Shown here piece by piece: positions 1-8,340 of a stretch of DNA of 64,000 nt. The notes below the pieces were generated by a model, which was not told where the DNA came from, made no database searches, and saw only the letters and a program-made list of their open reading frames with translations. Within the stretch, counting starts at the first letter, position 1. The number at the start of each line of letters is the position of its first letter. Origin of the DNA: Paraburkholderia xenovorans LB400 (lineage in GTDB: Bacteria > Pseudomonadota > Gammaproteobacteria > Burkholderiales > Burkholderiaceae); NCBI RefSeq assembly GCF_000013645.1, contig NC_007952.1:1426001-1490000 (forward strand), given 5' to 3'. A program made the translations under genes and the position numbers.

Positions 1-1084
1 TGGTGAACGGATTGAGCGTATAACACTGTCGCTGGAGAGCGGCTTCTCGATAGACGTGATCTCCCTGGGAGCGGCGTTGCAGGCTCTGTGGGCACCTGAC
101 ATCGAAGGCCAGTTTGCGTCGGTAGTACTCGGCTATCCGACGCTCGAGGATTACGTTTCAGCACCGGGCCGTATGGGGACGACGATGGGGCGGTATGCGA
201 ATCGTATCGCGCGAGGGTGCTTCGATCTCGATGGCGTTGAATACCGGATCGAACGCAACGAAGGTCAGCATTCCATTCACGGGGGGCCACGGGGATTTGA
301 TCGCCGGCCTTGGCGCGTAGCGAACGTGGTCGACCAGGCGGGTAGCCCGAAGGTTCGTCTGGAACTGGACAGTCCATGCGGCGATCAAGGATTTCCGGGG
401 GCGTTGGCCATTGCCGTGACGTATACGCTCGCCGCGCCGGGTGATGTCATCATCGACTTTGAAGCGCAAACCGACGCTCCCACTGTATTCAACACGACCA
501 ATCACGCGTACTTCAACCTGGCGGGTGAGGGCAGTGGCAGCGCGCTTCACCATGAGGTAGCGATATTCGCCGATCATTATTTGCCGGTGGACGAAGAATT
601 GATACCAATCGGTCAGTTGCACGGCGTCGCGGGCACTGTTTTCGATTTTCGGAAAGCAAAGCCGCTTGGGCGTGATATTCGATCCGATGATCCGCAGATT
701 CGCCTCGGACGCGGTTACGACCACTGCTTCGTACTATCGGGCGCTGAGCACTCATTGCAACCACAGTTGGCCGCCTGGGTGAGCGAGGGCTCGCGTGGAC
801 GCACCCTCGAGGTTCTGACTACGGAACCCGGTTTGCAACTGCATAGTGGCAACGTACTAAACGGACGCTATAGCGGATTGTCGGGACGGGCTTACCGGCA
901 ATCAGATGGCTTCTGTCTGGAAGCTCAGCATTTTCCGAATTCACCGAATGTGCCGGCTTTTCCAAGCACGGTGTTGCGGCCCGGTGACATTTTTCGTTCG
1001 ACGACGATTTATCGAGTCGGACTTCTGGGTGGCTATGGGAAGAACGACGGACTATGGGATCCAGCGAAGGGAGGTCAAATATGA
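1..1084 (+). CDS. galM: aldose 1-epimerase, 5' end outside window
   Basis: Galactose mutarotase, which interconverts alpha and beta anomers of aldoses in the cytoplasm. The reading frame is open to the left edge and reads a typical family N-terminus (ITLSLESGFSIDVISLG), so the true start lies outside the window and the GTG at 56 is internal. Family motifs are clear: NTTNHAYFNLAG carries the catalytic-site histidine, GYDHCFVL the second histidine region, and TEPGLQLHSGN the C-terminal substrate loop. The length present (about 360 codons) is close to the family norm, so only a few residues are missing. The stop overlaps an ATG (ATGA at 1081) of a 37-codon frame that I do not consider a gene. 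Upstream partners cannot be seen. Confidence 0.93.
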   Translation, partial: GERIERITLSLESGFSIDVISLGAALQALWAPDIEGQFASVVLGYPTLEDYVSAPGRMGTTMGRYANRIARGCFDLDGVEYRIERNEGQHSIHGGPRGFDRRPWRVANVVDQAGSPKVRLELDSPCGDQGFPGALAIAVTYTLAAPGDVIIDFEAQTDAPTVFNTTNHAYFNLAGEGSGSALHHEVAIFADHYLPVDEELIPIGQLHGVAGTVFDFRKAKPLGRDIRSDDPQIRLGRGYDHCFVLSGAEHSLQPQLAAWVSEGSRGRTLEVLTTEPGLQLHSGNVLNGRYSGLSGRAYRQSDGFCLEAQHFPNSPNVPAFPSTVLRPGDIFRSTTIYRVGLLGGYGKNDGLWDPAKGGQI

Positions 1085-1362
1085 TTGCGGTGCGGGGGAA
1101 GTTGTCGCAGGAAGTCGCCCACGCTGGCCACCGACGGTTCGACGGCGGTCAAGGCCAGTCGCTCCAGGTACCGATTGAGTTCGCGGCGAAGTGACACTTT
1201 TATTGTCACAACGGTGACAAATTCATTATGGTCTACGCCCAGGCGAGAGTTGTCCCCAGTGCAAACCATACTGCGAACCAGCTCATGCGCCATCGAAGCA
1301 TCATGCATGTCTTATCGGACTGTGTGCTTTTTCCGTAGTCGGGAGAGCTTCCTTCTAACATT

Positions 1363-1735
1363 GTGCTTGCTACGGCGCGAGCGAGCGCAAGGTCTGATCG
1401 CGCAGATAAGTGTTCAGTCCGAGATAAGCCAGCAGCCCAACCCGCGCGAATACCGCACCGATCGGCCCACGCGGACAGTAACGCTTCAAAAGACGATTCG
1501 GATGCCGATCTATTGGCCGCGCTCGTCGCACGGACCAAACCGGCGGATACCAGAACCGTGGCAGCGGATAAGCCGACAAAGGCTAGCGCGAGTGCTACCG
1601 GCAATGCGGAACTGGCGGAACGCGTTAAAGAGTGTGGCAGCGTGGCTTCCTTGAAGACCGTTGTGCCGCTGGTGCGTATGCGACGGTCATTGGGGCGCAT
1701 GCACGGGTTCGGCACAGCAGGCACGCCAGCCATAG
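1363..1735 (+). pseudogene. frameshifted C-terminal remnant of a Burkholderia-type hypothetical protein
   Basis: An open frame from 1363 reads ...SDADLLAALVARTK... and ERVKECGSV. The continuation LCRWCVCDGHWGACTG then appears in the next frame from about 1658 to a stop at 1733-1735. Together they resemble the conserved Cys/Trp-rich tail (LCRWRVCxGHWG type) that I recall from many Burkholderia secreted or membrane proteins. The two halves are joined only by a frameshift near 1640-1658, and no good start or ribosome site is visible. I therefore call it a decayed gene. The function of the parent family is unknown to me. Confidence 0.35.
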
Positions 1736-1975
1736 TGGCGCGGGCACGCCGATGCCAGGCGAATTGACGCAGCCTTCATTTGGCACGCAGGGCGTGGATA
1801 AGTGTGCGGGGGGCGATACGAGCTTTTCCGGCGTCAACGATGGCAGTGCTACCGGCCAGACGAGTTCGCTGTCGGCGGAATGGTAGAAGATGACGGTTGT
1901 CGATCGCTTCGATAATCCTGACTCTTTTGAGTTCGAGGTTTTTTTGCCGCGTGGCGCGCCTGCATTGAACCCGCC

Positions 1976-2932
1976 TCAGGCGGGATGCAGGCCGCGCAGC
2001 AACTGACGGACACGTGAGAGATCCTGATCGACATGCTCCGCTTTCTCGAACAACTCTGCCAGCCAGTCGACAAACGCGCGCACACGCGGGGACACGCGGC
2101 GATTCTTCACGTAGGCGACCGAGACTGGCATGGGCACCGGCTTCCATTGCGGCAGGACTTCGCGCAAGAGGCCTGAGTCCAGATAGGGTTGCGCGGCGAT
2201 CCGGGCGGGCTGGATCAGGCCGAGGCCTTGCAGGCCGCAGGTGAGATAGGCCTGTTCGTCGCTGACTTTGACGAAACCTTTTACCTTGACGTTTTGCGCG
2301 TCGCCATCCACTTCGAAATCGAAGTCCACTTCGCGCCCGTTATGCGGCGACATGCAATTGACGGCGACGTGTCCACGCAGATCGTCGAGGTCTGTGGGCG
2401 TGCCGTAGCGGGCCAGGTAGGCCGGACTTGCGCAGGTTACGTGTTCGAGGGTGCCGAGTTGGCGCGCGACCAGATTCGAATCCGGCAGTTCGCCTAACTG
2501 GATGCTGCAGTCGATTGCTTCGGAGATCAGATCGACTGTGCGGTTGCTGATGCCGATGGCGAGATCGAGGTTTGGGTAGCGCGTGTGAAAGTCGTCCAGT
2601 GCCGGCAGGACGATGGTGCTGGCTACCGCGCCGGGCATTTCGATGCGTAGACGGCCGGTCAGGTTATCCGTGGCGTGGCGGATGCTGGCTTCCATTTCGT
2701 CGATGTCGGCGAGGATTTGCGCGCAGCGCTCGTAGTAGGCCGCGCCTTCGGGCGTGACGCTCAGACGCCGCGTGGTGCGGGCGAGGAGGGCGGTGCCTAG
2801 TAGCGCTTCCAGATTCTGGACGATGGTGGTCGCGGTGGCGCGTGGAATGTTTAGGGATTCCGCTGCGCGGGTGAAGCTGTTGGTGTCCACGATTCGGATG
2901 AATGTACGCATTGCGGTTATTCTGTCGATCAC
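1976..2932 (-). CDS. LysR-family transcriptional regulator
   Basis: A 318-residue LysR regulator. It has an N-terminal winged helix-turn-helix (ITAMRTFIRIVDTNSFTRAAESLNIPRATATTIVQNLEALLGTALL within residues 5-60) and a periplasmic-binding-like effector domain (about 95-300) with the usual SxxxR-type segments. I chose the GTG at 2932 because the family begins a few residues before AMRTFIRIV. The frame stays open upstream to 3088, but that part is translated from the neighbouring inverted repeat (LTFFAAAKKVSAAPHRG) and is not regulator sequence. No divergent target gene adjoins it, because the repeat element fills the upstream side, so its regulon cannot be inferred. It belongs to the group with DxxxSFTRAAExL and RTTRRLSVTPEG motifs (CrgA/DsdC-like relatives). 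Confidence 0.9.
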   Translation of the reverse strand: MIDRITAMRTFIRIVDTNSFTRAAESLNIPRATATTIVQNLEALLGTALLARTTRRLSVTPEGAAYYERCAQILADIDEMEASIRHATDNLTGRLRIEMPGAVASTIVLPALDDFHTRYPNLDLAIGISNRTVDLISEAIDCSIQLGELPDSNLVARQLGTLEHVTCASPAYLARYGTPTDLDDLRGHVAVNCMSPHNGREVDFDFEVDGDAQNVKVKGFVKVSDEQAYLTCGLQGLGLIQPARIAAQPYLDSGLLREVLPQWKPVPMPVSVAYVKNRRVSPRVRAFVDWLAELFEKAEHVDQDLSRVRQLLRGLHPA

Positions 2933-2987
2933 GGTTTTTGCTCCAGTTGGATTTTTTGCCTGCGGCGTGGCGGTTTGGGGTTTGTGC

Positions 2988-3561
2988 TTTTTTTTGTTGG
3001 CCTTTCCTTGAGTTCTTTGTGGTCTATTAGGGTTGCCCCTGTGCGGGGCGGCACTCACTTTCTTTGCGGCCGCAAAGAAAGTAAGCAAAGAAAGCGGCTC
3101 ACACCGCTAATTCTTAAGTGGAGGCCTCGCACAGCCACGGCAGTGGCGCATCTGGAATCCGTGCGCTCGCACATTCCGCGTCAGTGACAAAGCCATCATC
3201 AGCTCCCACTCCGCACTTCGTGCGTCGCGGACGGGTTTGCATGGGAAAGCGTCGGGAGTAGCGCGCCGCGGCGCCGTCGGCTTCGCCTCGGCGACGCCAG
3301 GCCCACTCCATGAATTACCGCTGCGGCGCGCGCAGCGCCGCCGGAAGTATGACGGCCTTGTCACCTGGGCTGAATGCGCGAGGGCACGGATTCCAGATGC
3401 GCCACTACCCCCTCCAAGCCAGGGGACCCGCTTAAGAGCTGGCGGTGTGAGCCGCTTTCTTTGCTTACTTTCTTTGCGGCCGCAAAGAAAGTGAGTGCCG
3501 CCCCGCACAGGGGCAACCCTAATAGACCACAAAGAACTCAAGGAAAGGCCAACAAAAAAAG
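2988..3561. repeat. 574-bp inverted-repeat element with 131-bp arms
   Basis: The arms at 2988-3118 and 3431-3561 are reverse complements with only a few mismatches near the CTTAAG inner ends. A second perfect 22-bp match (3143-3164 with 3384-3405) continues the symmetry into the centre, so the single strand could fold almost end to end. Each arm contains a nested palindrome (CTTTCTTTGCGGCCGCAAAG). Reading frames through the arms give CGRKESKQRKRLT, which I recognise from many spurious Paraburkholderia ORFs. I therefore regard this as a multicopy intergenic repeat and not a gene. No transposase is present. Confidence 0.8.
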
Positions 3562-3600
3562 AACAAAAAAAAAGAACAAAAAAAAGAACAAAAAGCACAA
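3551..3600. repeat. A-rich tandem repeat at the repeat-element edge
   Basis: Several tandem copies of an A(7-9)GAAC unit (AAAAAAAGAAC) directly abut the right arm of the inverted repeat. The left arm ends in a T-run, so the A/T tract is part of the element, and it has expanded on this side. Confidence 0.6.
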
Positions 3601-3648
3601 ACCACCGCGCCGCAAGGCAAAAAACCCACCGCAGCGCGGCCCACCCCC

Positions 3649-4701
3649 TTACTTCCGCAAGGAATCCAGATCAATCACAAACCGATACTTAACATCACTC
3701 TTCAGCATCCGTTCATAAGCCTCATTAATCCCCTGCATAGGAATCACCTCGATATCCGAAGTAATCCCATGCTCACCGCAAAAATCCAGCATCTCCTGCG
3801 TCTCGGCAATCCCGCCAATCAGCGACCCAGCCAGCCGGCGACGCTTGAAAATCAGATTGAATACCTGCGGCGACGGATGATCATGCTCGGGCGCGCCGAC
3901 CAGCGTCATCGTCCCATCACGCTTGAGCAGATTCAGAAACGGATTCAGATCATGCTGCGCAGCCACGGTATTCAGAATGAAATCGAAGCTGTTCAAATGC
4001 GCTTCCATTTCTGCGGCATTCTTCGAAATCACCACCTCATGCGCACCCAGGCGCTTCGCATCCTCGATCTTCGAGGGCGACGTGGTGAACAGCACGACAT
4101 GCGCACCCATCGCATGCGCGAGCTTCACGCCCATATGACCCAGGCCGCCAAGGCCGACAATGCCGACCTTCTTGCCGGGACCCGCACCCCAGGTGCGCAG
4201 CGGCGAATACGTCGTGATGCCCGCGCACAGCAGCGGCGCCACGCCGGCAGGGTCGAGATTGTCCGGCACGCTCAGCGTGAACTCTTCGTCCACGACGAGT
4301 TGCGTGGAATAGCCGCCGTAAGTGATCTGACCGTCGACCCGGTCGACACCGTTATACGTGCCGACAAATCCGTTCTCGCAGTACTGTTCAAGTCCTTCCT
4401 CGCAACTCGCACACGTACGGCACGAATCGACCAGACAGCCAACGCCGACCAGATCGCCGACCTTGTGCTTCGTCACGTCCGGACCGACCGCGGTCACGCG
4501 GCCCACGATTTCATGGCCCGGTACCACCGGAAAAACCGTGTTCTTCCATTCGTTGCGCGCCTGATGCAAATCGGAATGGCAAACGCCGCAAAACAGAACT
4601 TCCATCTGCACGTCATGGGCGCGAAGTTCGCGGCGCTGGATTTCGAACGGGGCGAGCGGCGCGGTAGCGTCGGTCGCTGCATAGGCATAAGTCGTGCTCA
4701 T
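3649..4701 (-). CDS. NAD(P)-dependent zinc alcohol dehydrogenase (YahK/AdhC type)
   Basis: A cytoplasmic medium-chain dehydrogenase/reductase of 350 residues that probably interconverts aldehydes and primary alcohols. The catalytic zinc region reads CGVCHSDLH and GHEIVGRV near residues 38-70. The structural zinc loop CRTCASCEEGLEQYC lies near 100-115, and the nucleotide-binding motif GLGGLGHMGVKLA near 180-190. The ATG at 4701 gives the family N-terminus (MSTTYAYAATDATAPL). The frame extends further upstream but without conserved residues. It is divergent from an AraC_N-type activator, the same arrangement as YqhC and YqhD in E. coli, so control by that neighbour under aldehyde stress is a reasonable inference. 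Substrate is not determined. Confidence 0.92.
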   Translation of the reverse strand: MSTTYAYAATDATAPLAPFEIQRRELRAHDVQMEVLFCGVCHSDLHQARNEWKNTVFPVVPGHEIVGRVTAVGPDVTKHKVGDLVGVGCLVDSCRTCASCEEGLEQYCENGFVGTYNGVDRVDGQITYGGYSTQLVVDEEFTLSVPDNLDPAGVAPLLCAGITTYSPLRTWGAGPGKKVGIVGLGGLGHMGVKLAHAMGAHVVLFTTSPSKIEDAKRLGAHEVVISKNAAEMEAHLNSFDFILNTVAAQHDLNPFLNLLKRDGTMTLVGAPEHDHPSPQVFNLIFKRRRLAGSLIGGIAETQEMLDFCGEHGITSDIEVIPMQGINEAYERMLKSDVKYRFVIDLDSLRK

Positions 4702-5019
4702 GGGTAGCTCCAGCAAAGAGGGTGAAATCGTAAGGCGCCGGCGATGGGCAACGCATGTTGCCGATGTGGCCAACCTCGTCATGAACCGGGATCACGGCGC
4801 GGGCGGTGGCTGGCAAATTCGTCAAACACGGAATTGGCAACCGAGCCCGGCGCAGCGCGGAAAAGGATGATCCGGCAGGGTTCCCATGATAGGAGCGGGA
4901 AGGCAGCCCGGGAATACCTGAATGTCTTGAAGATTTGCCTAAAACTCCTGGTGAGCAGCGCGATAGTTCGTTTGGTGCTAAATTTCAAGCATTATTCTCT
5001 TGCACGTCACTATACCGTC
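4702..5019. promoter_or_regulatory. divergent promoter region between adh and AraC regulator
   Basis: These 318 bp lie between two divergent starts and must hold both promoters. A TATACC hexamer lies only 8 bp before the regulator ATG at 5020, and no Shine-Dalgarno sequence is visible there. The regulator message may be leaderless or may start further downstream. No convincing palindromic operator was seen. Confidence 0.4.
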
Positions 5020-5988
5020 ATGTCAACCCGATCCGTTGAACCCGCCCCGGCCGATCCCGCTCAGCAGCGCGTGATCGCATTATTCGACGCGCTCGCACCG
5101 AACCCGGGCTTCACGCGCACGAGTCTCGAAGGCGTCAACCTGATGCGCGCGAATAGTCCCATGCCGCGCATGCCGGTCATGTACGAGCCGAGCATCGTGA
5201 TCGTCTGCCAGGGGCGCAAGCGCGGCTTTCTCGGCGATCAGGTGTTCCAGTACGACGCGCAGCAGTATCTGGTGCTTTCCGTGCCGTTGCCGTTCGAATG
5301 CGAGACCGAGGCGAGCCCGGAAGAGCCGTTCCTCGCCATCTCGGTGCGCGTCGATCTCACTATGGTGGCCGAATTGCTGATGGCGTTGAACGAGACCCAG
5401 GGCGCCGCGCAGAACGAACCCGTCGGCATCTATTCGACGCCGCTCGATCCTGCGCTATGCAATGCGGTGCAGCGCCTCATGGAAGCGCTGGCTTCGCCGC
5501 TCGACGCACGCATTCTCGCGCCAGGCGTAGTGCGCGAGATCTGTTATCGCGTGCTGACCGGCGAGCAGGGCGACGCGATTCGCGCGGCGCTCACGCATCA
5601 GAATCATTTCGGCCGGATCGCCAAAGCATTGAGGCGGATTCATGCCGATTACCACGGCGAACTCGACGTCGAAACGCTGGCGTCGGAAGCAGGCATGAGC
5701 CTCGCCGTGTTTCATGCGCAGTTCAAAGCCGTCACGGCCACTTCGCCGATGCAATACGTGAAGACCACGCGCTTGCATCACGCGCGTTTGCTGATGGTGC
5801 AGGATGGTTTGAATGCGGGCGCGGCGGCCGCGCGCGTCGGTTATGAAAGCGCGTCGCAATTCAGCCGCGAATTCAAGCGCCTGTTCGGGCTGAGCCCGGT
5901 CGACGAGGTCAAACGCATGCGCACGCTCTACGATGCGCCGCCGCCGCGCGTGGTCAAGCCGGTGGCGCGTTACGTCACCGCCGTATGA
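5020..5988 (+). CDS. AraC-family activator with AraC_N sensor domain
   Basis: A 322-residue regulator. The N-terminal half matches the AraC_N cupin-like domain found in YqhC-type regulators (PVMYEPSIVIVCQGRKRGFLG, then YLVLSVPLPFECETEAS). The C-terminal 100 residues hold two helix-turn-helices, the second ending in the family signature VGYESASQFSREFKRLFGLSP. I chose the ATG at 5020 (MSTRSVEPAP). The frame is open further upstream, but that sequence is unlike the family and includes the promoter region. It most likely regulates the divergent zinc alcohol dehydrogenase. What it senses is unknown, although aldehydes are the obvious guess by analogy with YqhC. Confidence 0.92.
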   Translation: MSTRSVEPAPADPAQQRVIALFDALAPNPGFTRTSLEGVNLMRANSPMPRMPVMYEPSIVIVCQGRKRGFLGDQVFQYDAQQYLVLSVPLPFECETEASPEEPFLAISVRVDLTMVAELLMALNETQGAAQNEPVGIYSTPLDPALCNAVQRLMEALASPLDARILAPGVVREICYRVLTGEQGDAIRAALTHQNHFGRIAKALRRIHADYHGELDVETLASEAGMSLAVFHAQFKAVTATSPMQYVKTTRLHHARLLMVQDGLNAGAAAARVGYESASQFSREFKRLFGLSPVDEVKRMRTLYDAPPPRVVKPVARYVTAV

Positions 5989-6006
5989 CCAGACACGCGA
6001 GCGCCA

Positions 6007-6783
6007 TTACAGCCCGCTGAACCAGTTATAGCCCTGATCTTCCCAATAGCCGCCGGGATTCGTGTTCGTCACGAAGATCGCCGCGATGTGCTTGGGATTC
6101 TTGAAGCCGAGCTTGGTCGGCACGCGCAATTTCAGCGGATAGCCGTATTTGGCCGGCAGCGGCTCATTGCGGAAATCGAGCGTGAGTTGCGTCTGCGGAT
6201 GCAGGGCCGTTGCCATGTCGAGACTGGAGTAATAGCGGTCCGCGCATTTGAAGCCGACATAGCGTGCGCTCAGATCGGCGCCGACGCGTTCCAGAAACGT
6301 GCGAAACGGTACGCCGCGCCATTGTCCTATCGCGCTCCATCCTTCAATGCAGATGTGGCGCGTGATCTGCGAAACCTGCGGCAATGCGCGCAACTGGTCG
6401 AGGTTCCAGCTGCGCTTGTCGGACACGAGTCCCGAGACTTCCAGTTGATACGTCGAGCCGTCGATATCCGGCGCATCGAACTCCGGATAAAACGCGTTGA
6501 ACGGGAACGGGTCGGTGATTTCGCGCGCCGAATAGGTCGGCGCGAGCTTGTTGCGATCGAATAGCCAGCCCTGCACGCGGTCGTTCCAGCGCGACATGGC
6601 CCACAGCACCTTGTCGACCGAATCACCGTCCTGCATGTTGCAGCCGGATAGCATGGCCAGTGCGCCAATGGAGAGCGACGAGCGCAGGAACAGGCGCCGT
6701 TGCAGCCGCTCGATTTGCGGCTGATGATCCGCAAGGACAATGCGGGATTTGCGGGCGTCGCCGTTGCGTTCAGATGCGCTCAT
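6007..6783 (-). CDS. Tat-exported molybdopterin oxidoreductase, sulfite-oxidase fold (MsrP-like)
   Basis: A 258-residue catalytic subunit of the sulfite oxidase/MsrP superfamily. Residues 29-48 form a twin-arginine signal (RRLFLRSSLSIGALAMLSGC) ending in a lipobox-like cysteine at 48. It is therefore probably a periplasmic protein anchored by lipid. The molybdenum-ligating cysteine is C145 in RHICIEGWS, and the C-terminus has the family's RVPTKLGFKNPKHI and GGYWEDQGYNWFSGL blocks. It overlaps the upstream cytochrome b561 gene by 4 bp (ATGA), so the two are translated together and the cytochrome is the expected electron partner. This is analogous to MsrPQ, but the partner here is b561 type and not the MsrQ/FRD type. 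The substrate (methionine sulfoxide, sulfite or other) is not established. Confidence 0.88.
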   Translation of the reverse strand: MSASERNGDARKSRIVLADHQPQIERLQRRLFLRSSLSIGALAMLSGCNMQDGDSVDKVLWAMSRWNDRVQGWLFDRNKLAPTYSAREITDPFPFNAFYPEFDAPDIDGSTYQLEVSGLVSDKRSWNLDQLRALPQVSQITRHICIEGWSAIGQWRGVPFRTFLERVGADLSARYVGFKCADRYYSSLDMATALHPQTQLTLDFRNEPLPAKYGYPLKLRVPTKLGFKNPKHIAAIFVTNTNPGGYWEDQGYNWFSGL

Positions 6784-7412
6784 GCCTGGCCCCCTTCATG
6801 GGCTGCGCGCGGTGCGCGACCGGTCAGCATGGGCAGCAGGGTGCGCGGCACCAGCAGCACCAGCGCCAGATGCACGACGACGAAGCCGACCACGCCCGCC
6901 ATCGCGATGAAATGCACGCGGCGTGCGAAATCGAAGCCGCCGAATAGCGCGGTGAGCCAGGAGAATTGCACCGGCTTCCAGATGGATAACCCCGATGCGA
7001 CCAGCAACACGCCAAGGCAGAGTACGAGCAGGTACAGCGCACGCTGCACCGCGTTATATCTGCCGGTATCGTGCGGCAACCTGAACCGCACCGCGAGGCT
7101 TGCGTCGTGTATCACGTCGCGCGGATGAACCGGCAACAGCTTGCGCCGGAAATGACCACGTCCGAGGCCATACGCGAAGTACAGCAGTCCGTTTGCGCAC
7201 AGCAGCCACATCGCGGCGAAATGCCAGGCGATCGAGCCGCCGAGCCATCCGCCAACAGTCGCCCACACCGGAAATCTGAACGGGAAAAAGGGCGACGCGT
7301 TATAGATGGCCCAGCCGCTCATCACCATGCAGACCATCGCAAACGCGTTGATCCAGTGCGTGATGCGCACGACGAGCGGGTGGACGAGCAGGCGCTTTTG
7401 CGGTTCGGGCAT
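6780..7412 (-). CDS. cytochrome b561-family membrane protein
   Basis: A 210-residue integral membrane di-heme cytochrome b with four hydrophobic segments and the expected histidines (VHPLVVRITHWINAFAM near the N-terminus, HFAAMWLLCANGLLYFAYG, and HFIAMAGVVGFVVVHLALVLL near the end). It should pass electrons between the quinone pool and the periplasmic molybdoenzyme encoded next. I chose the ATG at 7412 (MPEPQKRLLVHP). An in-frame ATG further upstream would add a hydrophilic stretch with no family match. The stop overlaps the next start by 4 bp. The gene lies 92 bp downstream of the secreted DUF5666-like gene on the same strand. Confidence 0.88.
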   Translation of the reverse strand: MPEPQKRLLVHPLVVRITHWINAFAMVCMVMSGWAIYNASPFFPFRFPVWATVGGWLGGSIAWHFAAMWLLCANGLLYFAYGLGRGHFRRKLLPVHPRDVIHDASLAVRFRLPHDTGRYNAVQRALYLLVLCLGVLLVASGLSIWKPVQFSWLTALFGGFDFARRVHFIAMAGVVGFVVVHLALVLLVPRTLLPMLTGRAPRAAHEGGQA

Positions 7413-7504
7413 GGTGCGGAGGTCACGAAGCGAACGGGAAGTGGAAAGCCGCGCCATTGAAGAACGCGGCTGCCCGGACAAGCGATACAACCGGCAACGC
7501 CGTA

Positions 7505-8137
7505 TTACATCGGCGGCGTTACGCCGTGTTCGCCCGCGGAGATGAAGTTGGCGGCCATCGAGCCGTCAGCCTCCTTGTGTGCGAACAGCACGACTTTCGC
7601 GCCCGGCACGAGCAGCGAACGGTCGCCCGGTTCCAGCGCGACGATAGGCACGTCTTGCGGAATCACGATTTTCTTCTCGCCGTCCTTGTACTTCACGGTG
7701 ATCGTGCGGCCATTGCTGACCACGAGCGAGCCGACCGTGCCGTTGGTCATCGAGCTGTTTCCGCCGAGATCCCACGGACGATGGCCTTCGCCGGAACCGC
7801 GCATGCTGGCCGGGAACACGTGTACTTCGAGCGCCTTCAGCGTGCCGTCCGCCTGCGGAATCGCGGCGGTGCCGACATAGCTGTCCGGCTTGATGTCGTT
7901 CACATTGGCGAGCACGACGCCGCGAATCGGCGTGTCCTTGGCGAGCTTCACGTCGACGTCCTTGCCGTCGCGCGTGTGGACCTTGAGCAGGTCGCCCGAC
8001 AACGACGTCACGGTGCCGCGTACGCCGGTGGGCGCAGCGTTCTGGGCGAATGCCGCGGGTCCTGCGGCGAGGAACGCGGCGGCGGCGAGCGCGGGGGCGA
8101 CGAAGGTGCGCAACGCACGCGCGGAAACGATCTTCAT
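7505..8137 (-). CDS. secreted DUF5666-like protein
   Basis: A 210-residue protein with a clear Sec signal peptide (basic start MKIVSARALR, then an Ala-rich core ending AAFA/Q near residue 31). The mature part is two small beta-rich repeats: RGTVTSLSGDLLKVHTRDGKDVDVKL and NGTVGSLVVSNGRTITVKYKDGEKKIVI. Each resembles the DUF5666/OB-like unit 'G.V..v.g..i.v...dG'. No catalytic residues are evident, and a periplasmic metal- or ligand-binding role is only a guess. It is the promoter-proximal gene of the unit that includes b561 and the molybdoenzyme. It is divergent from the two-component system at 8341, which probably regulates it. Confidence 0.8.
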   Translation of the reverse strand: MKIVSARALRTFVAPALAAAAFLAAGPAAFAQNAAPTGVRGTVTSLSGDLLKVHTRDGKDVDVKLAKDTPIRGVVLANVNDIKPDSYVGTAAIPQADGTLKALEVHVFPASMRGSGEGHRPWDLGGNSSMTNGTVGSLVVSNGRTITVKYKDGEKKIVIPQDVPIVALEPGDRSLLVPGAKVVLFAHKEADGSMAANFISAGEHGVTPPM

Positions 8138-8340
8138 GAATCTGCTCCAGGTGGTGAACGATGGGGGCAGATTAGACTCGCGACCGGCTCCGGCGAGTGA
8201 CAGACGGATGACAAAAACGTCATGAATGGCGCGCGAGGGCCACGTAGAATGGCTGACATATCCACGTTCAGCGTTTCAGCATTCCAGCGAGCAGCGTAGC
8301 GGGCCTTCGGGCCGCAGCCCGAATTGGAGCACCGAGCACC
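8138..8340. promoter_or_regulatory. divergent promoter region, redox unit and two-component system
   Basis: The 203-bp intergenic region separates the DUF5666-b561-molybdoenzyme unit from the response regulator gene. OmpR-family regulators commonly bind direct repeats in such regions. I could not identify a repeat here with confidence. Confidence 0.35.

Noticed and set aside
1075..1308. 77-codon minus frame after galM
   Set aside because: The middle (SLRRELNRYLERLAL) looks protein-like, but it overlaps the galM stop and has no ribosome site or family match.
3107..3598. 163-codon frame across the inverted repeat
   Set aside because: This is the repeat-encoded peptide (CGRKESKQRKRLT) known from many annotated but unsupported ORFs. 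I treat it as non-coding.
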